Shown piece by piece: positions 32,943 through 44,911 of a DNA stretch of 64,000 nucleotides. This DNA is from Malania oleifera. Its lineage: Eukaryota; Streptophyta; Magnoliopsida; Santalales; Ximeniaceae. The stretch's first letter is position 1. Every line of letters begins with the position of its first letter. The position numbers and the translations under genes are program-made. Under the pieces are notes generated by a model. The model had not been told where the DNA came from. It worked only from the letters and a program-made list of their open reading frames with translations, and did no database searches. Where the stretch lies: positions 79,654,931 to 79,718,930 of the forward strand of contig NC_080419.1 in the NCBI RefSeq assembly GCF_029873635.1, read 5' to 3'.

Positions 32943-35049
32943 TGTTGATTAAGGTGTAATCCCAAGAGGGTGGGTGAATTGGATATAAAAAAAATTAAGC
33001 CACTTAGTTTCCTTTTACACACTTCTTCTCAATTTACCAATTACTTCTTGTTGCTCAATTATGTATGTGTATGGCAATCCTATCTATGCATGCAATATAC
33101 TCAATTTAAATATAACGCAGAAAATAAAGAGTAGAGGGAAGAGAGAAGACAAAAGCGATTTTACGAGGTTCAGCTGACCTGGCCTACGTCCTCGCCTTGA
33201 GCAACCACTCAAAGATTCACTAAAAATCCTGCTCCTTAAAGTGGGACGGAGCTTCCCTTACAAACTGTTACTTACAAGAGGTACAGCTCCCTCCTTATCC
33301 GCTGCTCACAAGAGGTACAGCTTCCTCCTCACACCCGGTTCACAACTCGAACCGTGTTTACAATGAAATCTGAAAATAACACTCAAAACAATGCTTCTAA
33401 CAAAAGCTAGTGAGTACAATTCAATTTCCTAACACATTAACATATGATATAACTTGAAGCTCGTGAATGTATGAAAACGATGAACTCGTTTTATGTATGA
33501 TATGCTTCAACACACGAATCCCTTTTTAACCAAAATTTTCAAGTAAAGATAAATTCAAAACGTTTTGGAATAATCTAGGGTTCTTGGTTCACTTTGCAAA
33601 AATACACACTTATATAATTGAAGTGAACTTGTTGGCAAAAACTTTGTCTTGAATATACACTCAATCAAAATCACAAAATTTTTTATTTCACTCAACCACA
33701 AAACTGAGTATATTACTTTGCAGAAAAATATCCCTCAATTAAAATTATATTTATAAGTATCAAGGATATTAAATCAAGTTCTAATGTATCTAAAGATAGA
33801 TCCTTTTAGAAACCACACACTTGATTCAAACCTTTCAATGAGTCACACACCATAAAACAAATAATGGTCTTGTTTAAAATAGCTTGGTATATATAAAGAT
33901 ACTTTCAAGATCACTCTTTTAATCAAAAACTAGGTTTTTCAATAAGAAGCCCTTTGAGAAAATATATGTATATTTATATACTCTTGAACCAAGATTTAAT
34001 CTACCAAGCTAGATAAACTTTCTCAAGTAATGATCTCTTAGAAAATTAATTTTTGTACGAAAGGCACACTCAAGATCAATACTTATCAATACTAGTCAAG
34101 TACAACCAATGAGATGATATGTAAAAATCACAAGACTAATAACTTGAAAGGTCAAACCTCAATACTAGATTGAAGTACAGTAGAGTAACCAAGTTCCCTT
34201 TGAAAATCTAAATTGATTTGCCCAAGTTTGAAGATATGAGATTGATGTATAGGCAAACGAATAGCACTAATCAACAAACTTGCAACAAGGTGTGTTCTTC
34301 TCTTTCTTGTGTGTCTCTTTCTTTTCTAGGGTTTAGATATTCATAATATATAGTATATTACCCTTAAAATTAATCTCAGCCGTTTGATCAATAAGATACA
34401 TTGCATGTCTTTTTAATAAAGAACTGATTTTTAGGCTTTCCCGCGAGTTCAGGCAACTGAACTCGACTTCAAGCTCCTAAAGTGTCAACTTTAGGCGCCT
34501 GAGGTTCCAAGGTCAGGCGACCGAGGTACCTCTGCCAAGTTCTATCTTTCCCATTTAATTCTTCAGGCGACTGAACTTAATCTTCAGGCAACCGAAGAAA
34601 TTCTTCAAGCTACTAAAGTGAAGTTCAGGCTACCGAAGTCTAAATTTTTATTTCCTTTTTCTAATTTTAGAAAAATGCTTTGCTCCTTTTCTTGGACCTT
34701 CTATAAAACATATTTTCCATGATTTCAAAAATATTTCTAAGTCCATGAAAGTTCCCTAATGATATACATGAAATGCATGAATCCTAAAATCATTCTAAGT
34801 TATGTTGAGCCTCAAGATAAATCATACGAAAATGTAGATACATGAGTTTTAAATACCCTTTCCCAAGATATTCTTGAACTTTGCCACTTACATCTTGATT
34901 CTCGTACTCTTTGAGTTCCATGGATCTTGCCAAGATTTGTTAACTCTCCGTGCATGCTTAGTGTAAGTCATGTTCACAAACTCAATGCACAGATTAAATA
35001 TCAAGTGATTTGTCATTATCAAAACAAGATTGGACTCGTAGAGTCAACA
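32943..35049 (-). mobile_element. Copia-type solo LTR nested in gypsy pol
   Basis: 2107 bp with termini TGTTGATTAAGG and GAGTCAACA on the plus strand, flanked by a perfect 5-bp duplication ATAAC (32938-32942 and 35050-35054). Its C-rich inner end (CACCCACCCTCTTGGG on the minus strand) and length resemble the LTR at 25873-27955. The minus-strand U3 has an array of about seven TTCAGGCGACTGAA-like words (34448-34640). No coding sequence is present. Confidence 0.92.
34448..34640 (-). promoter_or_regulatory. TTCAGGCGACTGAA array in copia LTR
   Basis: About seven words with the core CAGGC(G/A)AC(T/C)GAA. AT-rich TATA-like DNA (34335-34360) lies downstream on the minus strand. It is likely the U3 regulatory region by position. 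Confidence 0.45.
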
Positions 35050-35054
35050 ATAAC

Positions 35055-35690
35055 CATATCACCCTCTTAAAATTCTTGTAACCTGCGATGAATGTCAGCA
35101 CTAGATTTATAATGTTCATTGTTTAGGTTGATCTTCATTCTAATTTCAAAGTGTAGTTCATGTATGTGTTAGCAAATGCATCGGCATGTTCACTCACTCT
35201 AACCTGTGGAGGTAATGGAATAAGATCTATCGGCTTCCTAGGTTGATTACCAGTGATAACCTGAAATAGGCTAAGACCTGTGGTTCTATTCATTGAGCTA
35301 TTGAATACAAATTCAGCCATTAGAAGACACAAATCCCATGAACTTATGTTATCACCTACTAGGCATCTTAATAGGTATCCTAGACTTCTATTAACTGCCT
35401 CGATTTGGCCATCAGTTTGGAGATTGTAAGCACTAGAAAATTGAAGCTTAGTACCTAACATTGCCCAAAGAGTTTTCCAGAAATAACTAACAAACTTCAC
35501 ATCTCGATCTGAAACAATGGTCTTGGGAAGACCGTGCAATCTTACTACTTCCTTGAAAAATATGGGTGCTACTTTTGAAACATCATGTGTTTTGTTGCAT
35601 GGAATAAAATAAGCCATTTTGGAAAATCTGTCCACGATAACAAACATGGAATCATTCTTCCTAGCAGTCTTAGGGAGTCCTTGTAGGAAC
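35055..35690 (-). pseudogene. Gypsy integrase catalytic core, second element
   Basis: A 170-codon open stretch (35647-35135) covers the core: DRFSKMAYFIPCNKTHDVSK, then IVSDRDVKFVSYFWKTLW and SAYNLQTDGQIEAVNRSLG. The second Asp (SDRD) and the downstream Glu (QIEAVNRSLG) of the D-D-E triad are visible. Upstream, the frame runs through FLQGLPKTARKNDSMF and is cut near 35690 by an unrelated LTR. RT and gag are missing. Confidence 0.88.
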
Positions 35691-36763
35691 TCGAACCGAT
35701 AAAATAGGTTTAGAATAAAAGAAAAAGAAAAATAAATGAGGAGGTAAAAGAAAAGAAGGAAAATGGTGGAGTGAAGGACTAAACCGTTGACGGTTTGGTG
35801 AAGCTTAGAAAAACCGTCGACAATTTTCCTAAGATACAGAGAGCATATATATAGGAACTATTGTGCGCCATTCTTGTTTATTGAAAAACAAACTCTGGTT
35901 TTTCTCTTCAATTTCAATCATCTCAGTCCAGAAAACCCTAAAATCTTCTTAGCTTCATTGCATCTTCATATTGAGAGGTTTATAGTGATTTTATATTGTA
36001 CAAATTTGCTCTATTCATAGAGTATTCTGCTTATATGAAAAATCTACTATTGGTTATTGTAACTTGACGATTTGGGGATAAACTCGTTGCCTAGCAAGAG
36101 GGGTGTTCTTGCTAGAGAGGCATCTATACCTACTGAATAGAGAGAGGGAACTCCGCCTATTAAATGGAGAGAGTAAGGAAAATCCTCACAGCGGGTTGCT
36201 TGAGGGAGGGACGTAGACAGGCTGCCAAACCTTGTAAAAAATCTGGGTGTTCTTCTCTTCCTTAATCTCTTTACTTTTCTGCAATTATATATTGATTATT
36301 AATTGTTGTGAATGATTTAAAATTCAGTTGGGAATTGTTGAATGCTGAGATTGATTTGAGGATATTGTGAATACTTAGATAAACTTATGGATATTGTGAA
36401 TAATTTAGGTTTCCTTTGTATTTCAAATGCTGCTGAATTTGCAAACTTTGAATTGATTTAAATCGGTTGAGATTATTTTAATTGAGTTGAATCATTATTC
36501 AAATACAAGAAGGATATTCTAATTGTTGAGATTGTTTATTGACATATTCATTGGTTAAACACAAGGGTTAATATTAGTATGGTTTAAATATCTATTCACC
36601 TATATTAATCTGCTAGAATTAAAATAAGCTGTGTGTTTTGCTAATTAGATATTTGTGGTGATTATAATTACGTAAAGGGGACGTGATAAATAAGTGTTAA
36701 AATAAATCAAGCTTCTGCGCATGAAATTTAAAATACCCAATTCAACCCCCTCTTGGGACTACA
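35691..36763 (+). mobile_element. Copia-type LTR fragment
   Basis: The layout is that of a plus-strand LTR: AACCGTTGACGGTTT-type words (35782-35832), a TATA box CATATATATAGG (about 35845-35856), a leader ending in AACCCTA-rich DNA, and a C-rich end CAACCCCCTCTTGGGACTACA. The left border is unclear because it meets a broken integrase gene. No primer site follows on the right. Confidence 0.55.
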
Positions 36764-36779
36764 TCAACACTTTCAATAT

Positions 36780-37324
36780 TACCTCTTCCAAATTTAGGGT
36801 TTCTTTACCCCGTGTCTAAGTCATAACCAACTTTTCATACGTGTGAGATGCTGGTAGGGAATTCAATAGCATTAGCCCCTTGTCATCTTCCTCGAATTTC
36901 ACATCAACCCGCATTAAATCACTTATGATTTGATTGATGTTGATGTATTGGTTTAAATCTAAACCTTCCACTATCTTAAGCCAATATAACTTTTGCTTAA
37001 GAAATAGTTTATTCATAAGAGACTTAGACATATACCAGCTTTCAAGCTTTTGTCAAACAACCGTAGGAGAATCCTCTTCCATGACATGGTACAACACGTC
37101 ATTAGCCAAACACAATCTACTAGTAGTCATAGCCTTTGCTTCCAATTCCTTCCAATTTGTGTCACATTCATGCCTTCCGGTTGAACTCCATATAAGGCCT
37201 TTACCATACCTTACTAGACTAACAAATCCTTTACCCTTCTCTGCCACAAACCGAAGTTTCAAGTTCCATAAAATTTGAAAACATCAAATTTTGTAGACGA
37301 AGTTCCAAAGGCCATTACAAGAAT
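36780..37324 (-). pseudogene. Copia gag fragment (broken)
   Basis: Two overlapping minus-strand stretches (37262-37053 and 37031-36816) give the copia gag pattern: WKELEAKAMTTSRLCLANDV, then YMSKSLMNKLFLKQKLYWLK and LLNSLPASHTYEKLV. A stop separates them. It follows the primer site and LTR on its right and is cut on the left by the preceding LTR fragment. Confidence 0.82.
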
Positions 37325-37337
37325 GCTTTGATACTAA
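37325..37337 (-). other. Degenerate primer binding site of copia fragment
   Basis: TTAGTATCAAAGC on the minus strand, between the LTR and gag, resembles the initiator Met tRNA site TGGTATCAGAGC. Confidence 0.6.
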
Positions 37338-37339
37338 TT

Positions 37340-37853
37340 TGTTGTGGAAATTGAATTGCACAGCAGAATATGGAATCAAACAAAAGCGATACTCAATGCA
37401 AAAATATACAAAAATGACAATTACAATGACTGTAATGAAAGCTATAGTAAAGACACAATGAATTATGTGGTTCAACAATGCCTACATCCACAGGAGCAAT
37501 CGGTAATTTTTCTTACCATCTTGTGTCAAAGACATGAACAACTTTACAAATACATCATTAACAATGTATAAATGAAGTTCCTGGATGCTTTCCCTCTAAA
37601 CCCCAACCAACTTAACGTCCCTATTCAAAATTTGAAAATCTGCGTTAGGTTCCCGAGCAAAATCGTTGACGGTTTGTAGTCATGCATATCGTCAACAATT
37701 TCAGACAGAGAGCAAAAACTCTTAGAAACTAGACCAAACCATCGATGGTTACGGGGCTACCATCAACGGTTTTCCCTGCTACATCTTGATTTCCATCATG
37801 TTTTCTTTTGTGTGCATGCCTTTCATTCAATATCTGAGCCACATATCACAACA
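37340..37853 (-). repeat. 5' LTR of the copia fragment
   Basis: 514 bp with terminal inverted repeats TGTTGTG and CACAACA. Words like ATCGTTGACGGTTTG and ACCATCAACGGTTTTCC lie at 37665-37785, upstream (on the minus strand) of a TATA-like box at about 37563-37575. The primer site and gag on its left fix the orientation. Confidence 0.8.
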
Positions 37854-38810
37854 GTTTCTTTGTTTGACATTCAAAAATTTGGCTTTTTTTCGTCTATGCT
37901 TCTAATAGCTTGGTTGAAAGGAAGCTTCTTTGATCCCATCTCTCCTCCCTTTTAGGAATCTTGGAGACTCTTTTTGGTTCCTATTGGGAGAGTTGACTAC
38001 ATAAGAAATCCCCATGAAAGTCATTATGATTTTTTTGGACTACTGCCTTGCGAGGCTTCCTTGATCTTAAACATTTATTCTACACTAATGATCTCATAAA
38101 CACCCCTTTTTTGGCCCTCTATTCATTGGATTTAACTTAAGGTATATTGGCATCATTTCCAAGTTATTAAACAAAGTGCTCTTTAACCTCAATCCCCAAC
38201 TAATATGGATTTGTCTGCTCAACTTCTTGCCCCACAAGTGTCAAATCATTGTCCTGCCATCCTCAACTTTCTCCTTCTAGTAGTTCAGGGAAAAAATTCC
38301 ATTCAAATTCCTGAAATGTTGACAATCATAGAGATTTTCTCCTTTTAGCGAAGGATGTCTGGCAGAACAAAATTGTTGGCTCCTTTTTGGGTGTATTCTC
38401 ATATTTTCTATGCTTAAGCTCCTCAAAATTGAGTGTAAGAACTTTCACAACTCCATTTTGATATAATTAGGAAAAGGATTAACCAAACTAGGAGTGACTT
38501 GGATCAAATTCAGCTTGACTCTCTGATCTCATCTAGCTCTCAAAATCAAATGCTATTGAGGAACAAACTCACCACTATTTTGAGCTTCTTAAAGCTAAGG
38601 AGAATACTTAAGAAAAAATCTAGAATCCAATTGTCCAACTTTGTGATGGAAACAATAAAAATTTTCTAAAATTTTCAATGGAAAAAAAAAGGGGGGGAAA
38701 GAGAAAAATCATTCACAAACTCCCCCACTACAGCGGTAACAATCTTTCCACCTTTAATGACATAAGACAATCATGAAGTCATCCCCTTCAATGTCAACCA
38801 TATTAAGAGG
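37854..38810 (+). pseudogene. LINE (L1-like) endonuclease end and linker, part 1
   Basis: Plus-strand frames with many stops give a LINE-like endonuclease end (SAQLLAPQVSNHCPAILNF) followed by a linker with VWQNKIVGS and, after frameshifts, WIKFSLTL. It stops exactly at the copia insertion and resumes at 47254. The element is long dead. Confidence 0.65.
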
Positions 38811-39472
38811 TGAAAGAAAATTTTCATGAATAAGTTGTAGCCAAGGATCTTCAATTATCGTGATCTTCACATCAATAACCTTTATGCAAAAAATAAATAA
38901 TTCATAAACTATAAACTTTACATAGCGGAATTGGCCATATCGAACCTATCGAGAAGAACACCCGGAGAATCCAAAGAAATCGTTTCTCTCACTTTTCCTC
39001 TTTCTCTTTTCCTTCCTTCACCATATTTATGGGATCTCCTGATGATTAGAGAAGTAGAGGCATAGAGAGGACAATCTCTTTCTTCCTATCTTTTCTTTGT
39101 AGCTAACATTATCATGTAGCTAACCCCTTAGAGCTTAAGAGCTTAACTTTTCCTTTTCTCTTCTTTTGCTCTCTCTTTTTCTTACCCTTAGGGTTTAGCT
39201 TAATATATAGCATGCCCTTATAGCTACTCCCCATAATAGTAGCTAATATATATAATATATATATATATAATATTATATACATATATATCTATATGTATTT
39301 ATGTATAGGAATCTCTTCAAACTTCCACCATTAATTACTCATATTAAATAAACTAACCCTTTAGTTAATCCATACAACCATTAATTATATCCTTATCATA
39401 TGGGACACATACCCTACATGTGGGACCCATATCATTCATGTGGGACTTATCCTTTGGGATATAAATCCTACA
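38811..39472 (-). repeat. 3' LTR of the 38.8-47.3 kb copia element
   Basis: 662 bp, TGAAAGAAAATTTTC to ATAAATCCTACA on the plus strand, followed by a purine-rich tract on the minus strand (AAGTGAGAGAA, 39473-39483). It contains AT microsatellite DNA near 39250-39300. Confidence 0.92.
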
Positions 39473-39869
39473 TTCTCTCACTTGGCACATATGAATGATA
39501 TTAATATGGATTAACAAATAATCATAATGTGCACAAAACATTAGCTTATTTATACTTTTCAATGAGATTGCCATAATATCATAATTAAGCAACACATTAG
39601 TACAAGTCATGGCGGTAAATATCATTAGAGCGACATCTTCCCTTCCATGTACCACAATACTAATAAATCACTTAACTATGATCTATAATAGGAAGTTACC
39701 ATACTGTCCCTGTAATGTCTTTGTCAAAGACCATTTCTGTTTAATAGTGAACCATCTCCATAATCACGTGATTGGTGGTAAACAGAAATAATGTTCAGAA
39801 ACACTTTTATTGATATCATTATACATGTTATAGAAAAAAACATAAAGATCCACTATCATACATCAAGGA

Positions 39870-40849
39870 TTACAACAAAGACCCATGTGATCAACATGTT
39901 CTTTAAATGCCTTTGGTGTCAATCCTTTCGTTAAAGGATCTGCTATCATAAGCTCAGTCCTTATATGTTCTATAAGTACTGTCTATTTCCGAACTTCCCC
40001 CTTAACCGCCAAATACTTGAGCTCCATATGCTTAGCGCCATTAGAGTATTTGTCATTTTTCGAGAAAAAGATTGCTGCGGAATTATCACAATAAATTCTC
40101 AGCGGCCTGGCTATTCTGTTGACAATCCCAAGTCTTGAGATAAAGTTCCGCAACCACAAAACCTGAATCGTGGCCTCAAAGCACGCCACAAATTCAGCTT
40201 CCATAGTAGATGCTACTATGATAGTCCGTTTGGCGCTCTTCCATGATATTACTCCTCCAGCTAATAGGAACAAATAGCCATACGTTGACTTACGACTATC
40301 AACGCATCCAGCAAAATCTGAGTCAGAGTAGCCAACCACCTCCAACTGATCTGTTCTCCTATATGTGAGCATACAGTGTCTAGTTCCTTTTAAGTACCTC
40401 AAAACTTTCTTTGTAGCTTTCCAATGCTCTATTCCAAGATTACTTTGGTACCTCCCGAGCATCCCAACTATAAAACTAATATCTGGTCTCGTACAAGTCT
40501 GCACATACATTAAACTCCCAACAATAGATGCAAAAGGAATATTTTCCATACTCTTCTTTTCAAACTCATTCTGTGGACAATCTTTTACACTGAACTTGTC
40601 CCCTTTACAAATAGGAGCAAGAGTCATATGAAATCTTTCTAGAACTTTATTAATATATCCTTTCTGAGACAACCCTAACAGTCCAAGTGATCTGTCCTGG
40701 AATATTTCAATTCCAATCACATAAGTTGCCTCACCCATATCTTTCATTTCAAAGTTCATAGAAAGAAATTTCTTGGTATCATTCAACATCATTACTGGCA
40801 AGTAAAATATCATCAACATATAGAATCCAAAAGATAAACTTGCTCCCAC
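39870..40849 (-). pseudogene. Copia RT end and RNase H
   Basis: A 288-codon open stretch (40849-39983) covers the RT C-terminus and RNase H: FEMKDMGEATYVIGIEIFQD, SLMYVQTCTRPDISFIVGML, then VASTMEAEFVACFEATIQVL and IYCDNSAAIFFSKNDKYSNG. A stop near 39975 separates it from the usual copia end (ADPLTKGLTPKAFKEHVDHM), which runs to about 39870. This domain is the best preserved part of the element. Confidence 0.9.
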
Positions 40850-41362
40850 TGACCTTTAGATACATACACCAATCAACAGTGTTTTCTTTAAAACCAAAGG
40901 TCATGATGGTATCATGGAACTTAAAATACCATTTCCTGGAAGCTTGTTTAAGTCCATATATTGATCTCTTTAATATGCAAACCATGTGCTCTTTTTCTTT
41001 AATCATTAAACCTTCAGGAATATCCATATATACCTCTTCATCTAAATTCTCATTTAGAAAGGCAGTTTTCACATCCATTTGGTGCAACTCTAAATCAAAA
41101 TAAGCCACCAAAGACATTATGATTCTAAGAGAGTCCTTTTTAGACACAGGAGAAAACGTCTCTTTATAATCAACACCTTCCCTCTAAGTGAAACCCTTTG
41201 CTACAAGTATAACTTTATATCATTCAATGTTGCCATTACAGTTGTGTTTTGTCTTAAAGACCCATTTACACCCAACTATTTTAAATCCATTAGGCAAATC
41301 AACGATGTCTCAAACTTTATTCTATTCCATAGATTTCAACTCATCATTTATGGCATTGATCC
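40779..41362 (-). pseudogene. Copia reverse transcriptase
   Basis: The RT palm reads LELHQMDVKTAFLNENLDEE, then CILKRSIYGLKQASRKWYFK and the catalytic YVDDILLA (YVDD codons at 40809-40820). Upstream of the open stretch, decayed sequence (KWVFKTKHN...YKVILVAKGFT) continues to 41362, where the solo LTR interrupts it. Frames overlap with the RNase H stretch, so a frameshift lies near 40800. Confidence 0.88.
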
Positions 41363-41536
41363 TGTAGTAACCCGACCCCGAGAAAAAAATAATAATAAAA
41401 TAAATAAATAAAGAGATATTTTGGAGAAGATATTTTGAAAAGTGATATTTTGAGATATTTATATATAAATATCTTGGAGGAGATATTTATTTAGATTACT
41501 TAAGGGCTAAGTTAGGATTTATTCTATAAATTCTCT

Positions 41537-41539
<3 letters not shown>

Positions 41540-41611
<72 letters not shown>
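41540..41611. repeat. (CT)36 microsatellite at likely LTR transcription start
   Basis: An uninterrupted CT run begins about 10 bp after the TATA-like box of the solo LTR. Confidence 0.95.
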
Positions 41612-41616
<5 letters not shown>

Positions 41617-42923
41617 CTTCGTCGTTCGTCGTCCGTTTCCAAAAACGGAGGGTACATCATGGATCAGAAGAGGAAACTCTACACTTTTAGTGGATTGGAT
41701 CGTCATTTCGGAGACTTTCGAGTTTTCCCAAGAATCGAGGTAGGAATCTGATCCTAATTTTGATTGGATATTTGGATAACAATAGAAAACATAGTAAGGT
41801 TATGTTCTGTGGTTTTAGGTTTTCGGGATCTTGGGTTGTCGATTTGGACTATTTTCATATGAACTTTCATTTCAAGTATAAGGTAAGGGGAATTTGATTA
41901 CAATAGCTATTTTGGAAAACTAAACCGCTAAAAAGCTAGTTTATGTTATTATCTATGATTTAACTACTTATTTGTGAAATTCTACCGAGTAGAGATGCCG
42001 GTTTGACGATTTTACGGTTTTTGGTAAAAACGAGGTTTTCGACGTGTAATCTCCAAAATTTTACAAACATCGTTTATTTGTGTTTATACTATAGTAGGAG
42101 AGGCTCGAATCCTTTATTTATTTAGTTAAACTATGTATATTGAATTTCTATCATTTAGCGGGTTTTTGTATTAAACTTGTGTAATATATGTTGGTATGGG
42201 AATGAATGGATTTTCTATACTATTGATATAGAATATGGGAACGAAGTTCCAAATTTGTCATACTGATAATGTGAATAAACAGAGGCTGGTGATGCACCAA
42301 GCCGCATCAGTAAACAAGGAAGGGTAAACTCAGTGGAAAGACACCGGTTTGAACCCAATGCTTTTGAACCCAATGCTATTATGTGAATTTGTAAAAAATA
42401 CTGGAAATGCGCAGGTTATCATATTTGTATAAATTGAATTTATGATACACGGAACCACAGCTTGAGAGTCCCAGGAGGGTTGAAAAATACTTTCTTTGCA
42501 GGGTGAAATAAAACCACTGTTATATGATACGGCACGATATCGTAGCTAAATGTACACGTGCAACCACACGTATTAAACGATGTGGGTACCAAGATGGTCA
42601 GCTAGCAGGGTGAAACCATCGGCTAATATTGGGCCAATGGAAGCAGTCGGATCGTATGTAGGTACTCGGCAGTGTCTGCACGAACAGGGCATTAGACAAG
42701 TATCAGAGCACAACCCGAGCCACGGGGTAAAACTGGTTATAGGGATAGTTTGCTGTTGGTCATCTGATAAATCATTTAATGGTCGAAAGACAGATGTGGG
42801 AATTTTGTAATATGAATAATGATATACCTGATGCATTACTGTATTGAAAATATTTGATTTATATTCCAAATGGTGAATGAAAATATGCATGTATGCAGTC
42901 ACACACTGTTGTAACTCCTTCTT

Positions 42924-42946
42924 CCTTACTGAGAGGTGTCTCACCC
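42924..42946 (+). repeat. Conserved LTR hairpin motif (copy 4)
   Basis: Contains ACTGAGAGGTGTCTCACCC, with a TGAGA-GGTG-TCTCA stem and loop. It is identical over this core to the copy at 9760-9784 on the opposite strand. Confidence 0.8.
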
Positions 42947-43419
42947 TATCTTACAACCTTTGTTTTCAGGTCCATCCGTGTGTCGGTCCTAGTAGATAAA
43001 TGGACTGGGGAGGTTATTTTGGTTAGCTTACGTAAGCATCTAAATTTTGTACTAAACTTGATGAAAGTCCTTTTTGGAGGGTTGTAATATGACGATTACT
43101 CTAAGTACGAATGTATGTAAATTATGGATGTATTAGTGAACTCTGGTATAAGGCTAATAGTTATCCCAATGGATGTTTATGTTTTTTCGCGACATTTACA
43201 TCATGCTTATGTATGATTTACACCCGTATGTCCCTGTTTAGGGCGGGTTGTTTCCATATCTTGAACAGGTATAGGTATTTGATGTATATGAGTGACACCT
43301 GAGTCCGTGTAAAGGATCGGGTCGTTACAGATCTACTTTTCAGAATCATCACTTTCAATGGCTTGTGAAAACGTAATCAAATCCTTACTAGTTCCTAAAT
43401 CATAATCAGCCTCTTGCAG

Positions 43420-44900
43420 TTATACTAAATAATCATTAGAACTAGCTGGTTTCCTTACTCTTTGAGATCTCCTTAATGATATTTCTTGTGATTGTTCTGC
43501 AATTGGCTCGATGGTGACATTTTCATTATGAAGTGATACATCATTAGATTGTTGTTCAGTGTTATCATGTCTTTCAACAACTAAAGGAACAACAATGTTT
43601 GTTAAAGGTCTAGATATCGATCTAGATATCGGTATAAGAACCTGAATTTCTTTAATGACCACATTTCGTGATATATCACTCCCACTAATTTCACCATTTT
43701 CAAGGAACTTTGCATTACCAGATTCAACTATTCTCATACTATGATTAGTACAGTAAAACCTATACCCTTTAGACTTTTCTAGGTATCCAATAAAATAACC
43801 ACTCATAGTCCTTGAATCCAATTTCCTTTCATTTGAATTATAGACTTTAATCTCTACTGGACAACCCCAAACATGAAAGTGTCTTAAACTCGGTTTCCTT
43901 CCCGTCCACAGTTCATAAGGAGTTTTCTGAACTACCTTACTAGGAACCCGACTTAGCACATACACTACTGTTTTAAGTGCTTCCATCCATAATGAAATGG
44001 GTACTAAGGAATTACTCAACATACTCCTAACCATTTCTATAAGAGTACGATTCCGCCTTTCAGCCATACCATTCTGCTGAGGCGTACCAGGCATTGTGTA
44101 TTGAGTACAAATACCATGCTGTTCTAGGAATTTAGTAAATGGTCCTAGACATTGTTTTATGTCATCATACCTACCATTATACTCACCACCTCTGTCAGAT
44201 CTAATGATTTTCACTTTCCTATCTAATTGTCACTCCACTTCAGCAACATATGCCTTTAAAGCATCTATTGCTTGAGACTTTCATGCAAAAAATAGATATA
44301 GCCATATCGTGAAAAATCATTAATAAAGGTGTTAAAATACTTTTCTCCACCTAAAGATGGTGAGTCAAAAGGCCCACATACATCAGTATGAACAATTTCC
44401 AGTAGATTCTTACTTCTTGTGGTTCCTTTCTTTGTATGTTTAGTTTGTTTTCCTTTAATGCAATTAATACATACATCAAAATCAGTAAAATCAAAGTTTA
44501 TGAGAACCCCATCCTTTACCAATCTCTCCATTCTTTCCTTGGATATATGACCCAGTCTTTTATGCCACAAGAAAGAGGAATTCTCGTTTATTCTACTACG
44601 CCTAGTTCCAATATTATGATGCTGAGTGAGGAGTGTTTCAGCAAACTTTTCATTAGAATTAAATTTATACAACCCCTCATACAAAATACCAGAGCCAACA
44701 CATAAGTCACCTTTCATAAGACGGAAACCTTTATGTTCAAATACAAACTATAACCGTCATTATCTAATTTAGACATGGAAATTAAGTTCCTAAAAATATT
44801 TGGAACATACAAAGTATCAAACATGTCTAAACAATGACCCGATTCAAGATACAATCGAACAGTTCCAACACCCATAACAGGCACTTGATTTCCCCCAAGA
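43420..44900 (-). pseudogene. Copia integrase (frameshifted)
   Basis: Two open stretches, 44717-44265 and 44214-43420, hold the zinc-binding H-H-C-C part (LWHKRLGHISKERMERL, then CINCIKGKQTKH), the core (EIVHTDVCGPF, IIRSDRGGEYNG, GTPQQNGMAERRNRTLIEM) and the C-terminal tail. A frameshift near 44215-44265 removes the join. The D-D-E residues themselves look intact. Integrase normally inserts the element DNA into the chromosome. Confidence 0.9.
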
Positions 44901-44911
44901 CTATCATGTGT

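Larger units (their letters stand above)
41363..43329 (+). mobile_element. Solo gypsy-type LTR nested in copia pol
   Basis: 1967 bp with termini TGTAGTAACCCGACC and GGGTCGTTACA and a near-perfect 5-bp duplication GATCC/GATCT. It has TATA-like TCTATAAAT (41523-41531), then a long CT run, and the LTR hairpin motif at 42924-42946. These link it to the gypsy LTRs at 3314-5433 and 9368-11536, though most of its length has diverged. Short open frames inside it have no family match known to me. Confidence 0.88.

Noticed and set aside
42573-42944. 123-codon minus-strand frame in a solo LTR
   Set aside because: It sits antisense in an LTR among conserved non-coding motifs and resembles no known family.
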